From contig NZ_JACBFY010000003.1 of the NCBI RefSeq assembly GCF_021401245.1, positions 620,001-684,000 on the forward strand: DNA of 64,000 nt. The letters are read 5' to 3'. Below are positions 42,672-51,068 of the stretch, piece after piece. The position numbers were made by a program, and so were the translations under genes. Numbering within the stretch: position 1 is the stretch's first letter; each line of letters begins with the position of its first letter. Source of the stretch: Pseudacidovorax sp. NFM-22. GTDB lineage: Bacteria > Pseudomonadota > Gammaproteobacteria > Burkholderiales > Burkholderiaceae_C. The notes under the pieces are model-generated. The model was not told the origin of the DNA, did no database searches, and was given only the letters and a program-made list of their open reading frames with translations.

Positions 42672-43221
42672 CGAAGTAGGTATTCCTCACTCGCTCTGAG
42701 TTGGTGAAGTAGAGGTACCAGAGGAAGCTTGAAAAGAAGGCGCGCACTGTTTGTGCTATGTCCTCCCCTGCGCCGTTCACGTTCAGGAACGTCCAGGCAG
42801 CGCCCACGTCGCCCAGGTACATGACGAAAGGACTGATGGCAAGGTATCGCTTGGCATGCGCAACGCTGTCCGGCTCGAACCTCGTGCGCAGCCGGTTGGC
42901 CATCCAGACTTGCCAGCCGATGACGCCCAGCACCAGACACCAGCAGAACGCCTTGTACGGAACATAGCCTGGCAGTCCCAGGACGCCCGGCGTGCGGGTT
43001 TCAGCCGTTTCGAAGTTCCTGACGAGAGAGCCAATGCTGAGTAGTGGCGAAAGGACGAAAGAAACGACCAGGAAGAAGCCGAGCCAGCCTCCCGTCCCGT
43101 ACAGCCTCTGGACCTCTGTCACCTTTTGTCGGGTCAGGCGCCCAACGACCCACGCGCACCCGGCCACGAACGCAATGAATATCGCAAGTGGCGCCAGAGA
43201 GCCGATCTGCTCCTTGGTCAA
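42499..43221 (-). pseudogene. DUF2569 membrane part of the frameshifted fusion gene
   Basis: The first about 200 residues (MTKEQIGSLAPLAIFIAFVAG and onward) form a DUF2569-like membrane domain with four or more helices and the segment SSFLWYLYFTNSERVRNTYFG. After KSLRAR the frame turns into an Arg/Pro/Cys-rich tail that does not look like protein, while the overlapping frame continues naturally. It is therefore the 5' part of the gene whose 3' part is listed at 41082-42671. If translated alone it gives a 240-residue membrane protein. Confidence 0.7.
42622..42631. repeat. GC dinucleotide run at the frameshift point
   Basis: Five GC units. One more unit would put the DUF2569 frame and the GYF/TPR/protease frame together. 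Such runs change length by slippage. Confidence 0.85.
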
Positions 43222-43625
43222 TTTCCGCTCCTCAGTGTTTTATTAGTTCTGCAACCAGCCCACCTTCGGTCTCTCGCCCTCGCGGGAGACGCGGGCCAAC
43301 CTCGAGCAGGTTTTCGATGCGGCCGGCGAATGGCGGGCCCCGCCCCTGGTCAACGGTCGAGCGGATACTTCTGTCCTAAGTTGATGTTGCCACCTGTAGC
43401 TTATCCGCACACAGTCTTCTCTCCGAGATCAGTCTCGTGGCCCTGGGCTGCTGCCGGTTTCATTGACACCGACTCAAGCTTGTTGAGCTTGATCGAACCG
43501 TACGAGACTGACGTAGTCACCGGAGGCCGCAATCATCGGGCACCCCACGAAACTTGCCGCCACCCATCTGGAGGAGTCAGTTGCGCGGTGGCTGACTATG
43601 ATCAATATTCAGCGAGGGCGGGCAC
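43222..43625. other. Gene-free stretch with a coding remnant
   Basis: About 400 bases without a complete gene. On the + strand at 43246-43382 one frame reads PTFGLSPSRETRANLEQVF then DAAGEWRAPPLVNGRADTSV before a stop. It looks like the end of a real protein, but I do not recognise it. A CAAGCTTG palindrome lies near 43480. Confidence 0.4.
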
Positions 43626-44153
43626 TTAGCGCTTTGCACCCATGAGCCGGCTCACCATCTTCTCGGCCTCGTCCAGTTTGCCACTTGAAAGTCGCAGAGC
43701 TATCTTCCCACCAAGCGTGCCCTTGACACTTGCAACTATGCTGGGATTGCCATCGACGAGCACCGCCAAGAGGCCTCCCCTATTCCCAGCTGACCAATTT
43801 GCAAGCCTTGTGGTCGCATCCCTGTCGAAGGTGAGAAGCACTGCCGGCTCGTCGCAGTCCAGTACGGCCTCGGCAGACTCAACATCCGCAGTACTTGCGA
43901 GGCTGTCTTGGGCAAGCCAGAACTCCTGCATGCCGCTCACGTCTTGCTTCGGGTGAACTCGCCGGTAGTCTGGGCGGCCGGAACTACTGGCTGGTACCAA
44001 TTCAACCGTCGACTGCGGTGGGCCAGCTCTGTGCGGCGAACCCCCTGGAACTCGCACAATGCCGCACGTTGACTCAGCGCTCGCCCCGTAGGTCAGGAGA
44101 AGGCTCAAGCACAGCAGCCCAATTGTTCTCGCTGTTCTGGTAGCAAAAATCAT
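43626..44153 (-). CDS. Exported protein with a SecDF P1-head-like domain
   Basis: A 175-residue protein starting at ATG 44153 with a signal peptide (MIFATRTARTIGLLCLSLLLT, cleavage near SAES). The C-terminal region (LTFDRDATTRLANWS, then GLLAVLVDGNPSIVASVKGTLGGKIALRL) resembles the P1-head subdomain of SecD, found here as a stand-alone periplasmic protein. Function unknown. The longer frame to 44321 runs through a repeat copy and is rejected. Confidence 0.65.
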   Translation of the reverse strand: MIFATRTARTIGLLCLSLLLTYGASAESTCGIVRVPGGSPHRAGPPQSTVELVPASSSGRPDYRRVHPKQDVSGMQEFWLAQDSLASTADVESAEAVLDCDEPAVLLTFDRDATTRLANWSAGNRGGLLAVLVDGNPSIVASVKGTLGGKIALRLSSGKLDEAEKMVSRLMGAKR

Positions 44154-44164
44154 GACGTTCGCGA

Positions 44165-44240
44165 GTGTCCGCTTCTGGCCGGAACCGGCCGGTCGGGAGG
44201 ATAGCCCGGAGGTCTGCTTCCGCTGCACAGCCGTCATTCC
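44165..44240. repeat. Long interspersed repeat copy
   Basis: Begins GTGTCCGCTTCTGGCCG (44165-44181, identical to 40326) and continues with AGGATAGCCCG and GCTTCCGCTGCA, the blocks also seen at 37168-37197. It lies between divergent genes. Confidence 0.7.
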
Positions 44241-44319
44241 TAAGGCTCGGGAAAGTGCCAGCTCTGAATCATTGCGAAATGTTTCCGATTGAGGTAGCTT
44301 GCCTCCTGAGGAGAGCGCC

Positions 44320-45183
44320 ATGATGCGGAGACGAGGAAGAGCGAGTACGGCCGAAGACCTGATGGACTTGGTCGCGATGCTGCCCTGGTGGGCCGGGATC
44401 GGGCTGGCCGTGCTGAGCTATTTCTTGCTGCATGCGGTGGCGAGTTCGCCGCTGCCCCTCGCTAAGACGCCGCAGGACATCGGCCAGCTTGCCACCAGCG
44501 GCATCTGGCGCGGCTTGGCCTACGCAGGCCAATACATCGTTCCCTTCATTTGCGTCATGGGGGCACTCGCCTCGGCGATTCGCCGCCGTGAACGCCGGAC
44601 GCTGATCGGCTCTGTGGCTCGTAGTGATGCTGCGGACGCGCTGGATGGAATGGGTTGGAGGGAGTTCGAACTGCTCGTGGGTGAGGGCTTTCGGCAGCAT
44701 GGCTACGCGGTTTCGGAAGTTGGTGGCGGCGGGCCTGACGGCGGAATCGACCTCGTCCTCATCAAGGCCAGCGAGAAGTTTCTGGTCCAGTGCAAGCAAT
44801 GGAGAGCGTTCAAGGTCGGAGTGACCGTGGTTCGCGAGCTGTACGGTGTCATGGCGGCGCGCGGCGCGGCAGGTGGTTTCGTCGTGACGTCTGGGCGGTT
44901 TACCGAGGAGGCCAAGGCTTTTGCCAGTGGTCGCAACATCCGCCTGATCGACGGCCCCGCGTTGCTTCACTTGATTCGCCGAGGGCGGTCCATTTCGCCA
45001 GCTGTGTCCGAGCCTGCACATGGTGAGGCTGTCGCTGCTTCTTCCGCTCGCGGTGGGGCGCCCTTGTGTCCGGTCTGCTCGAAAGCAATGCTTCGCCGTG
45101 TCGCGAAGCGCGGAGCGTCGGCCGGGAATGCGTTCTGGGGATGCTCTGGCTATCCTGGCTGCAAAGGCACGCGGTCGATATGA
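44320..45183 (+). CDS. Membrane-anchored Mrr-like restriction endonuclease with zinc finger
   Basis: A 287-residue protein, start ATG 44320 with GAGGAG at 44308-44313. Two N-terminal membrane helices (about 25-45 and 68-85) are followed by an Mrr-type PD-(D/E)xK domain. This has REFELLVGEGFRQHGYAV, GGPDGGIDLVL with the catalytic Asp, and FLVQCKQW with the QxK. A C-terminal topoisomerase-type C4 zinc finger follows (CPVCSKAMLRR, then FWGCSGYPGCKGTRSI). It probably cleaves foreign or modified DNA at the membrane. It lies 50 bases before hxsB on the same strand. Confidence 0.82.
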   Translation: MMRRRGRASTAEDLMDLVAMLPWWAGIGLAVLSYFLLHAVASSPLPLAKTPQDIGQLATSGIWRGLAYAGQYIVPFICVMGALASAIRRRERRTLIGSVARSDAADALDGMGWREFELLVGEGFRQHGYAVSEVGGGGPDGGIDLVLIKASEKFLVQCKQWRAFKVGVTVVRELYGVMAARGAAGGFVVTSGRFTEEAKAFASGRNIRLIDGPALLHLIRRGRSISPAVSEPAHGEAVAASSARGGAPLCPVCSKAMLRRVAKRGASAGNAFWGCSGYPGCKGTRSI

Positions 45184-45233
45184 GGCGGCTGCGGGCAGCC
45201 TGTTTTCCGCAGGGTGCTGCGAGGGCATAGGCC

Positions 45234-46673
45234 GTGGCGTACGTGACCCAGGTACAGCCCTTTCGCAGTCGTGTGCTGCCGGATGGCTTTGTCGTGGCCA
45301 CAGCGCGCAGTGGTGACCACGCATTATTCTCCGCTGAGGAGTTCGATCAGTTCCAGCAGTCTCCGGCGAGCTTGCCGTTGCGACGGCAGGCCGAACTGCG
45401 TGCGCGGTTCCTGCTTGGTGACAGTGCGCCGTCGGCGGGCATGCGCCGGTTGATGAACTCGCGGGTCGCGGCGAAGCGAGAGACGGTCTCCGCGGGGCCT
45501 GCGTTGCACATCATCGTGCCGACCTTGCAATGTGCCCACTCCTGCCGCTATTGCCAGGTCAGTCGTTCGCTGCATGACCAGGGCCATACCCTCTCGACGG
45601 CTGACCTGGACGCCGCCTGCGACACGATCTTCGAAAGCCCGGCATCCACGTTGACCGTGGAGTTTCAGGGCGGGGATCCGCTGCTGCGCTTCGACCTGAT
45701 CGAGCGCGCCATCCTGCGCATCCAGGCTCGCAACGCGTTCGAGGGACGCCGCATCCGCTTTGTCGTCGCCTCGACGCTGCATCAGCTCGATGCTGCGATG
45801 TGCGATTTCTTCAAGACCCATGGGGTCTACCTGTCCACCAGCATCGACGGCCCGCGCGATCTGCACAACCGCAACCGGCCGATTCCCGGGCGCGATGCAT
45901 ACGAGCGGACGTTGACCGGTGTCGATCTGGCGCGAAGGCACATCGGGGTGGACGCAGTGGCAGCGTTGATGACCACGACCAAGGCGTCACTCGATCAGCC
46001 GGAAGCCATCGTCGACGAGTACGTTCGGCTGGGATTCGGCGAGATCTTTCTGCGGCCGCTGAGCAGTTATGGTTTCGCCAAACGCAACCAGGCTCTGCTG
46101 GGCTACTCGGTGCAGGACTTTTTCCGCTTCTACCAGCGAGGTCTGCAGCGCGTGCTGCATTGGAATCAGCAAGGCGTGGTGATCCGCGAGGTCTATGCGT
46201 CGATCCTGCTCAACAAGATGCTGTCCACCTTCGACGCCGGCTATGTGGACCTGCAGAGCCCGACCAGCGCCGGCGCCAGCGTGCTGGTCTACAACTATGA
46301 CGGCTACATCTATCCCAGTGACGAGGCGCGCATGATGGCCGAGACTGGCGACACCTCGCTGCGCATGGGGCGGATCGGAACGCCGCTCGAGGCGCTCCTG
46401 GTTTCGCCCGCACGGGCCGAGCTCGTGAAGGCCAGCAAGGTGGACGGCATGGCTGCGTGCCAGGCTTGCCCCTACAGCCTCTTCTGTGCCCCGAATCCCG
46501 TGGATGCGCAGGCGCAGTTCGGCACGCCCTTTGTCCCCCCACATAACACCGAGCATTGCCAACGTCACCTGGGCATGTTCGATGCCATGTTCATGGCGGT
46601 GCGTACGGCGGATGAGACCTTGCTGGACCTTTTCCACGCGTGGGCACGCCCGACGGCGGAGACCCAGGTCTGA
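45234..46673 (+). CDS. hxsB: His-Xaa-Ser system radical SAM maturase HxsB
   Basis: A 479-residue radical S-adenosylmethionine enzyme. The 4Fe-4S motif is C100-x3-C104-x2-C107 (LQCAHSCRYCQVSR). GGDP near 155 is the SAM-binding motif. A C-terminal SPASM-like region has further cysteines (MAACQACPYSLFCAPN, HCQRH). It likely modifies the His-Xaa-Ser repeat protein encoded two genes on. GTG at 45234 with GAGGG upstream is the start. The stop overlaps the hxsC start (TGATG). Confidence 0.88.
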   Translation: MAYVTQVQPFRSRVLPDGFVVATARSGDHALFSAEEFDQFQQSPASLPLRRQAELRARFLLGDSAPSAGMRRLMNSRVAAKRETVSAGPALHIIVPTLQCAHSCRYCQVSRSLHDQGHTLSTADLDAACDTIFESPASTLTVEFQGGDPLLRFDLIERAILRIQARNAFEGRRIRFVVASTLHQLDAAMCDFFKTHGVYLSTSIDGPRDLHNRNRPIPGRDAYERTLTGVDLARRHIGVDAVAALMTTTKASLDQPEAIVDEYVRLGFGEIFLRPLSSYGFAKRNQALLGYSVQDFFRFYQRGLQRVLHWNQQGVVIREVYASILLNKMLSTFDAGYVDLQSPTSAGASVLVYNYDGYIYPSDEARMMAETGDTSLRMGRIGTPLEALLVSPARAELVKASKVDGMAACQACPYSLFCAPNPVDAQAQFGTPFVPPHNTEHCQRHLGMFDAMFMAVRTADETLLDLFHAWARPTAETQV

Positions 46674-47806
46674 TGCGCAAGCTTAGGGCCACGTTCCAGC
46701 CGGGATGCGAAGTGCTCGTGCATCGGGTGGTCGGCTATGCCGAGGTCGGCGCCGAATGGACGCCTCACCTTCGCTTTCTGGTGAAGGTCGAGTCCAAGGA
46801 GGAGCGGGCTGGCGTCGAAGCGCTGAAAGATGCGGCGCTTGCCAACGTCGCCTGGGTTCAAAGTGCGGCGCTTCAGGACGGTGACGTCGTTGTGCCGCAT
46901 CCCGATAGGGACGAGGCCGTCGTGCTGATGCGGGAGTCGGACACGCACCACGCGTTGTTCATGACCAACCGGTGCAACAGCTACTGTCTGATGTGCTCGC
47001 AGCCGCCCACGCCGGGAGACGACAGTTGGCTGGTGGAGGAGGCCGTCGACGCCATCCGCCATCTGCGCCATTCGCCGGACGTGCTCGGATTGACCGGTGG
47101 CGAGCCTCTGCTGTTAGGGGCTGGACTCCGGCGGGTGCTCGATGCCGTCGCCCAACACCATCCACGGACCCGGGTGGAGGTGTTGACCAACGGGCGGCTG
47201 TTTGCCGATCCGAAGGTGGTGTCGACGATTCTTGACGGGCTGTCGGTGCCGGTCCGATGGCTGGTTCCGCTCTATGGTCATGCCGACTTCGTGCATGACT
47301 TCGTGGTCCAGGCGCATGGCGCCTATGACGAGACGTTGGCTGGACTGCTGGCGCTTCAGGCGAATTGTCAGGCCATTCAGCTTCGCATCGTGCTGATCGA
47401 ACCTGTGTTGCAGGTCCTGCCGGAGCTGGCAGGATTCATTGGCCGTAACTTGCCTTTTGTTCACGAAGTTGCCTTGATGGGGTGTGAGCCGACTGGATTC
47501 GCGCTGGCCAACCGCGCCTTGTGCGAGGTGGATCTGAGCGCGTGGGGCAGTACGCTGGAGCAGGCGGCACGCGTGCTCCGGCGCCATGCCGTTCCTCATT
47601 TATTCATGAATGCGCCGCTCTGCGCGCTACCCCGGACGCTGTGGCCCGTTGCCAGTCGGAGCATCTCCGATTGGAAGAACGTCTACGCCAGCGAGTGCGA
47701 CCGGTGCGCCGTCAAGGCCAGATGCGCGGGGCTGTTCGCGTGGCACGAGAAAGGCTGGAAGCCCGCGCCACTGAAAGCCATCGAGGCAGGGGAAGTCATC
47801 GCATGA
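46673..47806 (+). CDS. hxsC: His-Xaa-Ser system radical SAM maturase HxsC
   Basis: A second radical SAM enzyme of the Hxs system, 377 residues. Cluster motif C101-x3-C105-x2-C108 (TNRCNSYCLMCSQPP), SAM motif LTGGEPLLLG, and C-terminal cysteines (SECDRCAVKARCAGLFAW). It follows hxsB directly and overlaps hxsA by 4 bases (ATGA at 47803). HxsB and HxsC are thought to modify HxsA post-translationally; the reaction is not known. Confidence 0.88.
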   Translation: MRKLRATFQPGCEVLVHRVVGYAEVGAEWTPHLRFLVKVESKEERAGVEALKDAALANVAWVQSAALQDGDVVVPHPDRDEAVVLMRESDTHHALFMTNRCNSYCLMCSQPPTPGDDSWLVEEAVDAIRHLRHSPDVLGLTGGEPLLLGAGLRRVLDAVAQHHPRTRVEVLTNGRLFADPKVVSTILDGLSVPVRWLVPLYGHADFVHDFVVQAHGAYDETLAGLLALQANCQAIQLRIVLIEPVLQVLPELAGFIGRNLPFVHEVALMGCEPTGFALANRALCEVDLSAWGSTLEQAARVLRRHAVPHLFMNAPLCALPRTLWPVASRSISDWKNVYASECDRCAVKARCAGLFAWHEKGWKPAPLKAIEAGEVIA

Positions 47807-48468
47807 GCAAGTTCATCCGCAATCTCTCGCTGTTCGTTGCCAGTATTCCTCTGATGACCACCAAGAGTCTGTCAGTGGTTCCCGGCCCCAAAGCGGAGAT
47901 CGAGCCGCTGGACGCGACCGGGGCCGTTCCGCTGCGGCCATTGAACCTGGAAGCCGACAACCTGTTTGCGGGTCATCGCTCCCATTCCAGTCATCGGTCC
48001 CACTCGAGTCACAGCTCGCACTATTCGGGTTCCGGCGGCGGCAGTTCGAGCTATCGTGCTCCGGCCTATGTGGCTCCGAGTCCTGCACTCGCTCCGTCTT
48101 ATGTGCAGCCTGCACCAGCGACAGCACCCACGCCTTCGCGGGCTTCATCGCAGTACGAAGCAACTCCCGGGAACGCGACTAGTCGATTCTCAGCTCCCGG
48201 GTCCGCCGCGCGACCTGGGCAGACTGTCCCCGGCAACTCCGCGGCGGCGCGGGAGGAACTGACCCATTCGGAAAAGCTACGTCTCCAGATCATGCGCGTG
48301 CAGATCAAGCTCAGGGGGCTGGGGCTGTATGACGGACCGGTGGATGGGGCGATGAACGAAGACACGCGACAGGCGCTGCGCTATTTCCAGGACATCAAGG
48401 GCTTGCAGAAGACCGGCACGATGACGACGCCTACGCTCAACGCCATGGGCATTCCGGCAGTCAACTAG
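47803..48468 (+). CDS. hxsA: His-Xaa-Ser repeat protein HxsA
   Basis: Presumed substrate of HxsB/HxsC, 221 residues. A hydrophobic N-terminal leader suggests export. Six consecutive His-Xaa-Ser units fill residues 58-75 (HRSHSSHRSHSSHSSHYS). A Pro/Ser/Ala-rich linker follows. The C-terminal 65 residues form a peptidoglycan-binding domain (LRLQIMRVQIKLRGLGLYDGPVDGAMNEDTRQALRYFQ). Likely anchored in the cell wall. HxsD, normally a fourth member, is not found next to it. Confidence 0.9.
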   Translation: MSKFIRNLSLFVASIPLMTTKSLSVVPGPKAEIEPLDATGAVPLRPLNLEADNLFAGHRSHSSHRSHSSHSSHYSGSGGGSSSYRAPAYVAPSPALAPSYVQPAPATAPTPSRASSQYEATPGNATSRFSAPGSAARPGQTVPGNSAAAREELTHSEKLRLQIMRVQIKLRGLGLYDGPVDGAMNEDTRQALRYFQDIKGLQKTGTMTTPTLNAMGIPAVN

Positions 48469-48531
48469 CTTCAGGATGTTTGGCCGAGAGCGAGAGATGG
48501 ATGTCTCTTCATGGTCCTTGCCGATGAGCCG

Positions 48532-48858
48532 CTAGAACGGGATGTCGTCATCCATGTCGTCGAACGAAGCCGCGGGAGCGGCTGTCTGACCGGTGGGGCC
48601 GGGCGCTTTCGCAGGGGCAGGGCTTGCAGGCCGGGGAAAGGGCGCGGCAGGCGAGGGCGGGACCTCGACGCCGGCGCCATCGAGGGCAGCCTTCAAGGCC
48701 TCCTCCACGGCATCGATGCGCTGCTTGCAGACCTTATAAGCACTCACCGATTCAGTGACGATGGTCAGCAGGTCGTCAATGTTGGGTTCGTCCTGCGTGC
48801 GCAGGGTCTCGGCATGGCGTTGCAGCACGCCGTACGCTTCCCTAAAGCTGGTCGTCAT
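48532..48858 (-). CDS. Exonuclease VII small-subunit-like protein with SSB-type C-terminal tip
   Basis: A 108-residue protein. Residues 4-60 resemble XseB (FREAYGVLQRHAETLRTQDEP, then SVSAYKVCKQRIDAVEEAL), two helices that bind the large subunit. A Pro/Ala linker (about 65-97) follows and the protein ends SFDDMDDDIPF. This last stretch copies the SSB C-terminal tip (DDDIPF in E. coli SSB) that recruits DNA-processing proteins. Normal XseB (about 80 aa) has no such tail. It lies 17 bases after the xseA-like gene on the same strand. Confidence 0.8.
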   Translation of the reverse strand: MTTSFREAYGVLQRHAETLRTQDEPNIDDLLTIVTESVSAYKVCKQRIDAVEEALKAALDGAGVEVPPSPAAPFPRPASPAPAKAPGPTGQTAAPAASFDDMDDDIPF

Positions 48859-48875
48859 GGGCTTGTCTTTCGTGT

Positions 48876-50588
48876 CTAGCCGGCCGGCTGTGCGTTGATC
48901 CGGCCGTCTCTGAACTGGATGTCGATGGTGGTGAGTGCCTGGGCCTGGACGGTGTCGGTGACGGGTTGGCCGTCGGGCGCGCGGACGATGGCGAAGCCGC
49001 GGCTGAGCGTCTTCTCCGGACCCTGGCCCGTTACTTCGCGCATGAGGGCTTCGGCACCAGCCCGTGCCTGTTGAACCGAACCCTGCGCGCGCTCTGCCAG
49101 GCGCTGCATTTGGTCAGTCACAGACTGTCGCGTGGTTCGTACCGTCGCGCCGCCTTCGGCCGTGATTGCCTGGAAGCTCAGATCTGTCCTGCTGCGTGCA
49201 GCGCCGACCTGGTCCTGTGAGTGGACGCGGATGTCGTTCATCAGCGCGGGCACCTGCTGCCGCGCCGAGGACACATGCCGTGCTGCTTCGGTGTTGGTCT
49301 GGTGTAGGAGGGCCGTGCTGCTCACCCTGGCGTCATGGATCTGGTGCAGCGCGGCGGCCTGCAGTTGGTGCAGGGTTTCGGCACTGAACTGTCGGGCGCG
49401 GCTCAAATGGGTCCTGGCATCCGCCCGGACCTGCGCGTCGTAGCGCTCCGTCTCGCTCTTCGCGCGTTGGGCGATGCGGGAAGCCGCGGCGAAGATTTCC
49501 TGTGCGGCGCGGCTGGCCTCGCGCGCGCGTCGCAGGATGTGCTGCTCGATGCCCGCGATCACCTTGCTGGGGGTGTCGAAGCGGGTGTGGGCGACCTCGT
49601 CGGGCAGCGTGTTGTCGCGTTCATGACCGATCCCGGTGAGGACCGGGATGTCCAGATCACAGATGAAGCGAACCAGGTCGTAGTCGTTGAGCCAAGCCAG
49701 GTCGTTGACAGCGCCGCCTCCTCGGATGAGCGCGATGGCGTCGGGTGGGGTGGACTTGTTCGCTTGTTCGAGCGCCATTGCCATGGCCGAAACGATCTCG
49801 CGGGCGGCACCTTCGCCCTGGAAGCGGCTGTGGACGTAGATGAAGCGGCAGATGCCGAAGCGTTCCAGCCGCTCGGCCTCTTTGCGGAAGTCGCCGAGGC
49901 CCGCGCCGTCTTCGGGGGCGACCACGACGATTGTTCGGTAGTCCCAGGGCGGCGCCAGGCGGCGGTTCTGGTCGAAGGCGCCTTCCTTTTGCAGCCGATC
50001 CCGGATCTCCTTCTTGCGCGCTTCCAGGTCGCCCAGCGTGTAGTCGGGATCGATGGCATCGATGTCGAGGCTGAAGCCGTACTGGGCGTTGAAGACCGGC
50101 CGGGCACGCACCAGAAGCTTGATGCCGGCACCGATGACGGCGCCTGTGGCCTCCTCGAACTCTGGGAGGATGCGTGAGGCGGTTGAACTCCAGATGACGC
50201 CGCGGGCTTTGGCGATGGGCTGGCCGCTACTGTCGCGTTCGGACAGCTCAAGGTAGACGTGGCCGCGTGCGCGGGCTTCGACCACCTCGACCAGGGTCCA
50301 GACGCCCTTGTTGAAGGCCTGGGCGACTGCGTTGGCGACCCCGCCCAACAGGTGCGAGAGGGAGATGCCTTTGCCGGCGGCGAGGGCGAGCGCGCCCGCG
50401 GTTGTCGGAAGCGCCAGTTCTGCTGATGAAGCGGACGTGCTGACCGATGCGGGCAACCACTGGGCGAATACCGTCAGGTCACGTCCGTCTTCGACGTACC
50501 AGCGCTTGACCGCACCGTCGAAGCGCGCGCCAAGCGACTTGGCGGCGTCCTTCTGGGCGAAGGGGACGTTGAGGTAGTGCCGGGGCAT
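48876..50588 (-). CDS. xseA: Exonuclease VII large subunit with N-terminal DUF5710-like domain
   Basis: Large subunit of an exonuclease that trims single-stranded DNA, 570 residues from ATG 50588 (normal XseA about 450). Residues 1-46 (MPRHYLNVPFAQKDAAKSLG, KRWYVEDGRDLTVFAQWLP) form a DUF5710-like domain typical of plasmid and conjugative-element enzymes. An OB-fold (about 75-190) and the catalytic region follow, with RGGGAVNDL near 288 and TGIGHERDNTLPDEVAHTR near 315. Then come a long coiled coil and the usual C-terminal ending (RGFAIVRAPDGQPVTD). Probably an island-borne copy. The partner small subunit is next to it. Confidence 0.88.
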   Translation of the reverse strand: MPRHYLNVPFAQKDAAKSLGARFDGAVKRWYVEDGRDLTVFAQWLPASVSTSASSAELALPTTAGALALAAGKGISLSHLLGGVANAVAQAFNKGVWTLVEVVEARARGHVYLELSERDSSGQPIAKARGVIWSSTASRILPEFEEATGAVIGAGIKLLVRARPVFNAQYGFSLDIDAIDPDYTLGDLEARKKEIRDRLQKEGAFDQNRRLAPPWDYRTIVVVAPEDGAGLGDFRKEAERLERFGICRFIYVHSRFQGEGAAREIVSAMAMALEQANKSTPPDAIALIRGGGAVNDLAWLNDYDLVRFICDLDIPVLTGIGHERDNTLPDEVAHTRFDTPSKVIAGIEQHILRRAREASRAAQEIFAAASRIAQRAKSETERYDAQVRADARTHLSRARQFSAETLHQLQAAALHQIHDARVSSTALLHQTNTEAARHVSSARQQVPALMNDIRVHSQDQVGAARSRTDLSFQAITAEGGATVRTTRQSVTDQMQRLAERAQGSVQQARAGAEALMREVTGQGPEKTLSRGFAIVRAPDGQPVTDTVQAQALTTIDIQFRDGRINAQPAG

Positions 50589-51068
50589 GATTTGCAATGG
50601 TTTCCTGTGCGGAGAATTGTTGCAGACCGTGCCTTCTCAGGAACGCTGAAGACGGGTGACGTGCTTGCCGGCAGTTCCTGCCGTCGGGCTCTACGGGCTT
50701 CGCCCCAGGCCGACGCGGTCGTCCTGGCCGTTTGGCTTCGATCTCTCACGCCTTCCGGCTGTCTCTGTGCGCCAGCCCGCGCGCTCAGCTCGCCTCCACG
50801 ACACTGGTGGTGGGGCTGGCTTGCTGGTTCCCTTCATCCTTGCGCACCGTTCTGGGGTCACCCATAGCCTGACTCCACTCACCATCGGCCGTGGTCGTCA
50901 AGGTGGGTTGGGCGGACGCTTACTGATAGGTCGTGGTGAACAGCCGAGAGCGATATGCCGAGCCGTTGTCGATGATCATTCCAGCACGCATGTGATCAAT
51001 CGATTGGGCACTCACCCAGGCGTCTTTATGGCACTTACGATGAGCCAGTCAGGTTCACTCGCACCAGC
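50589..51068. other. Likely right-hand junction region, no gene seen
   Basis: About 480 bases upstream of the exonuclease genes without a convincing frame. It probably holds their promoter and leader (minus strand) and the unseen edge of the island. No copy of the guaA end was found. Confidence 0.4.
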
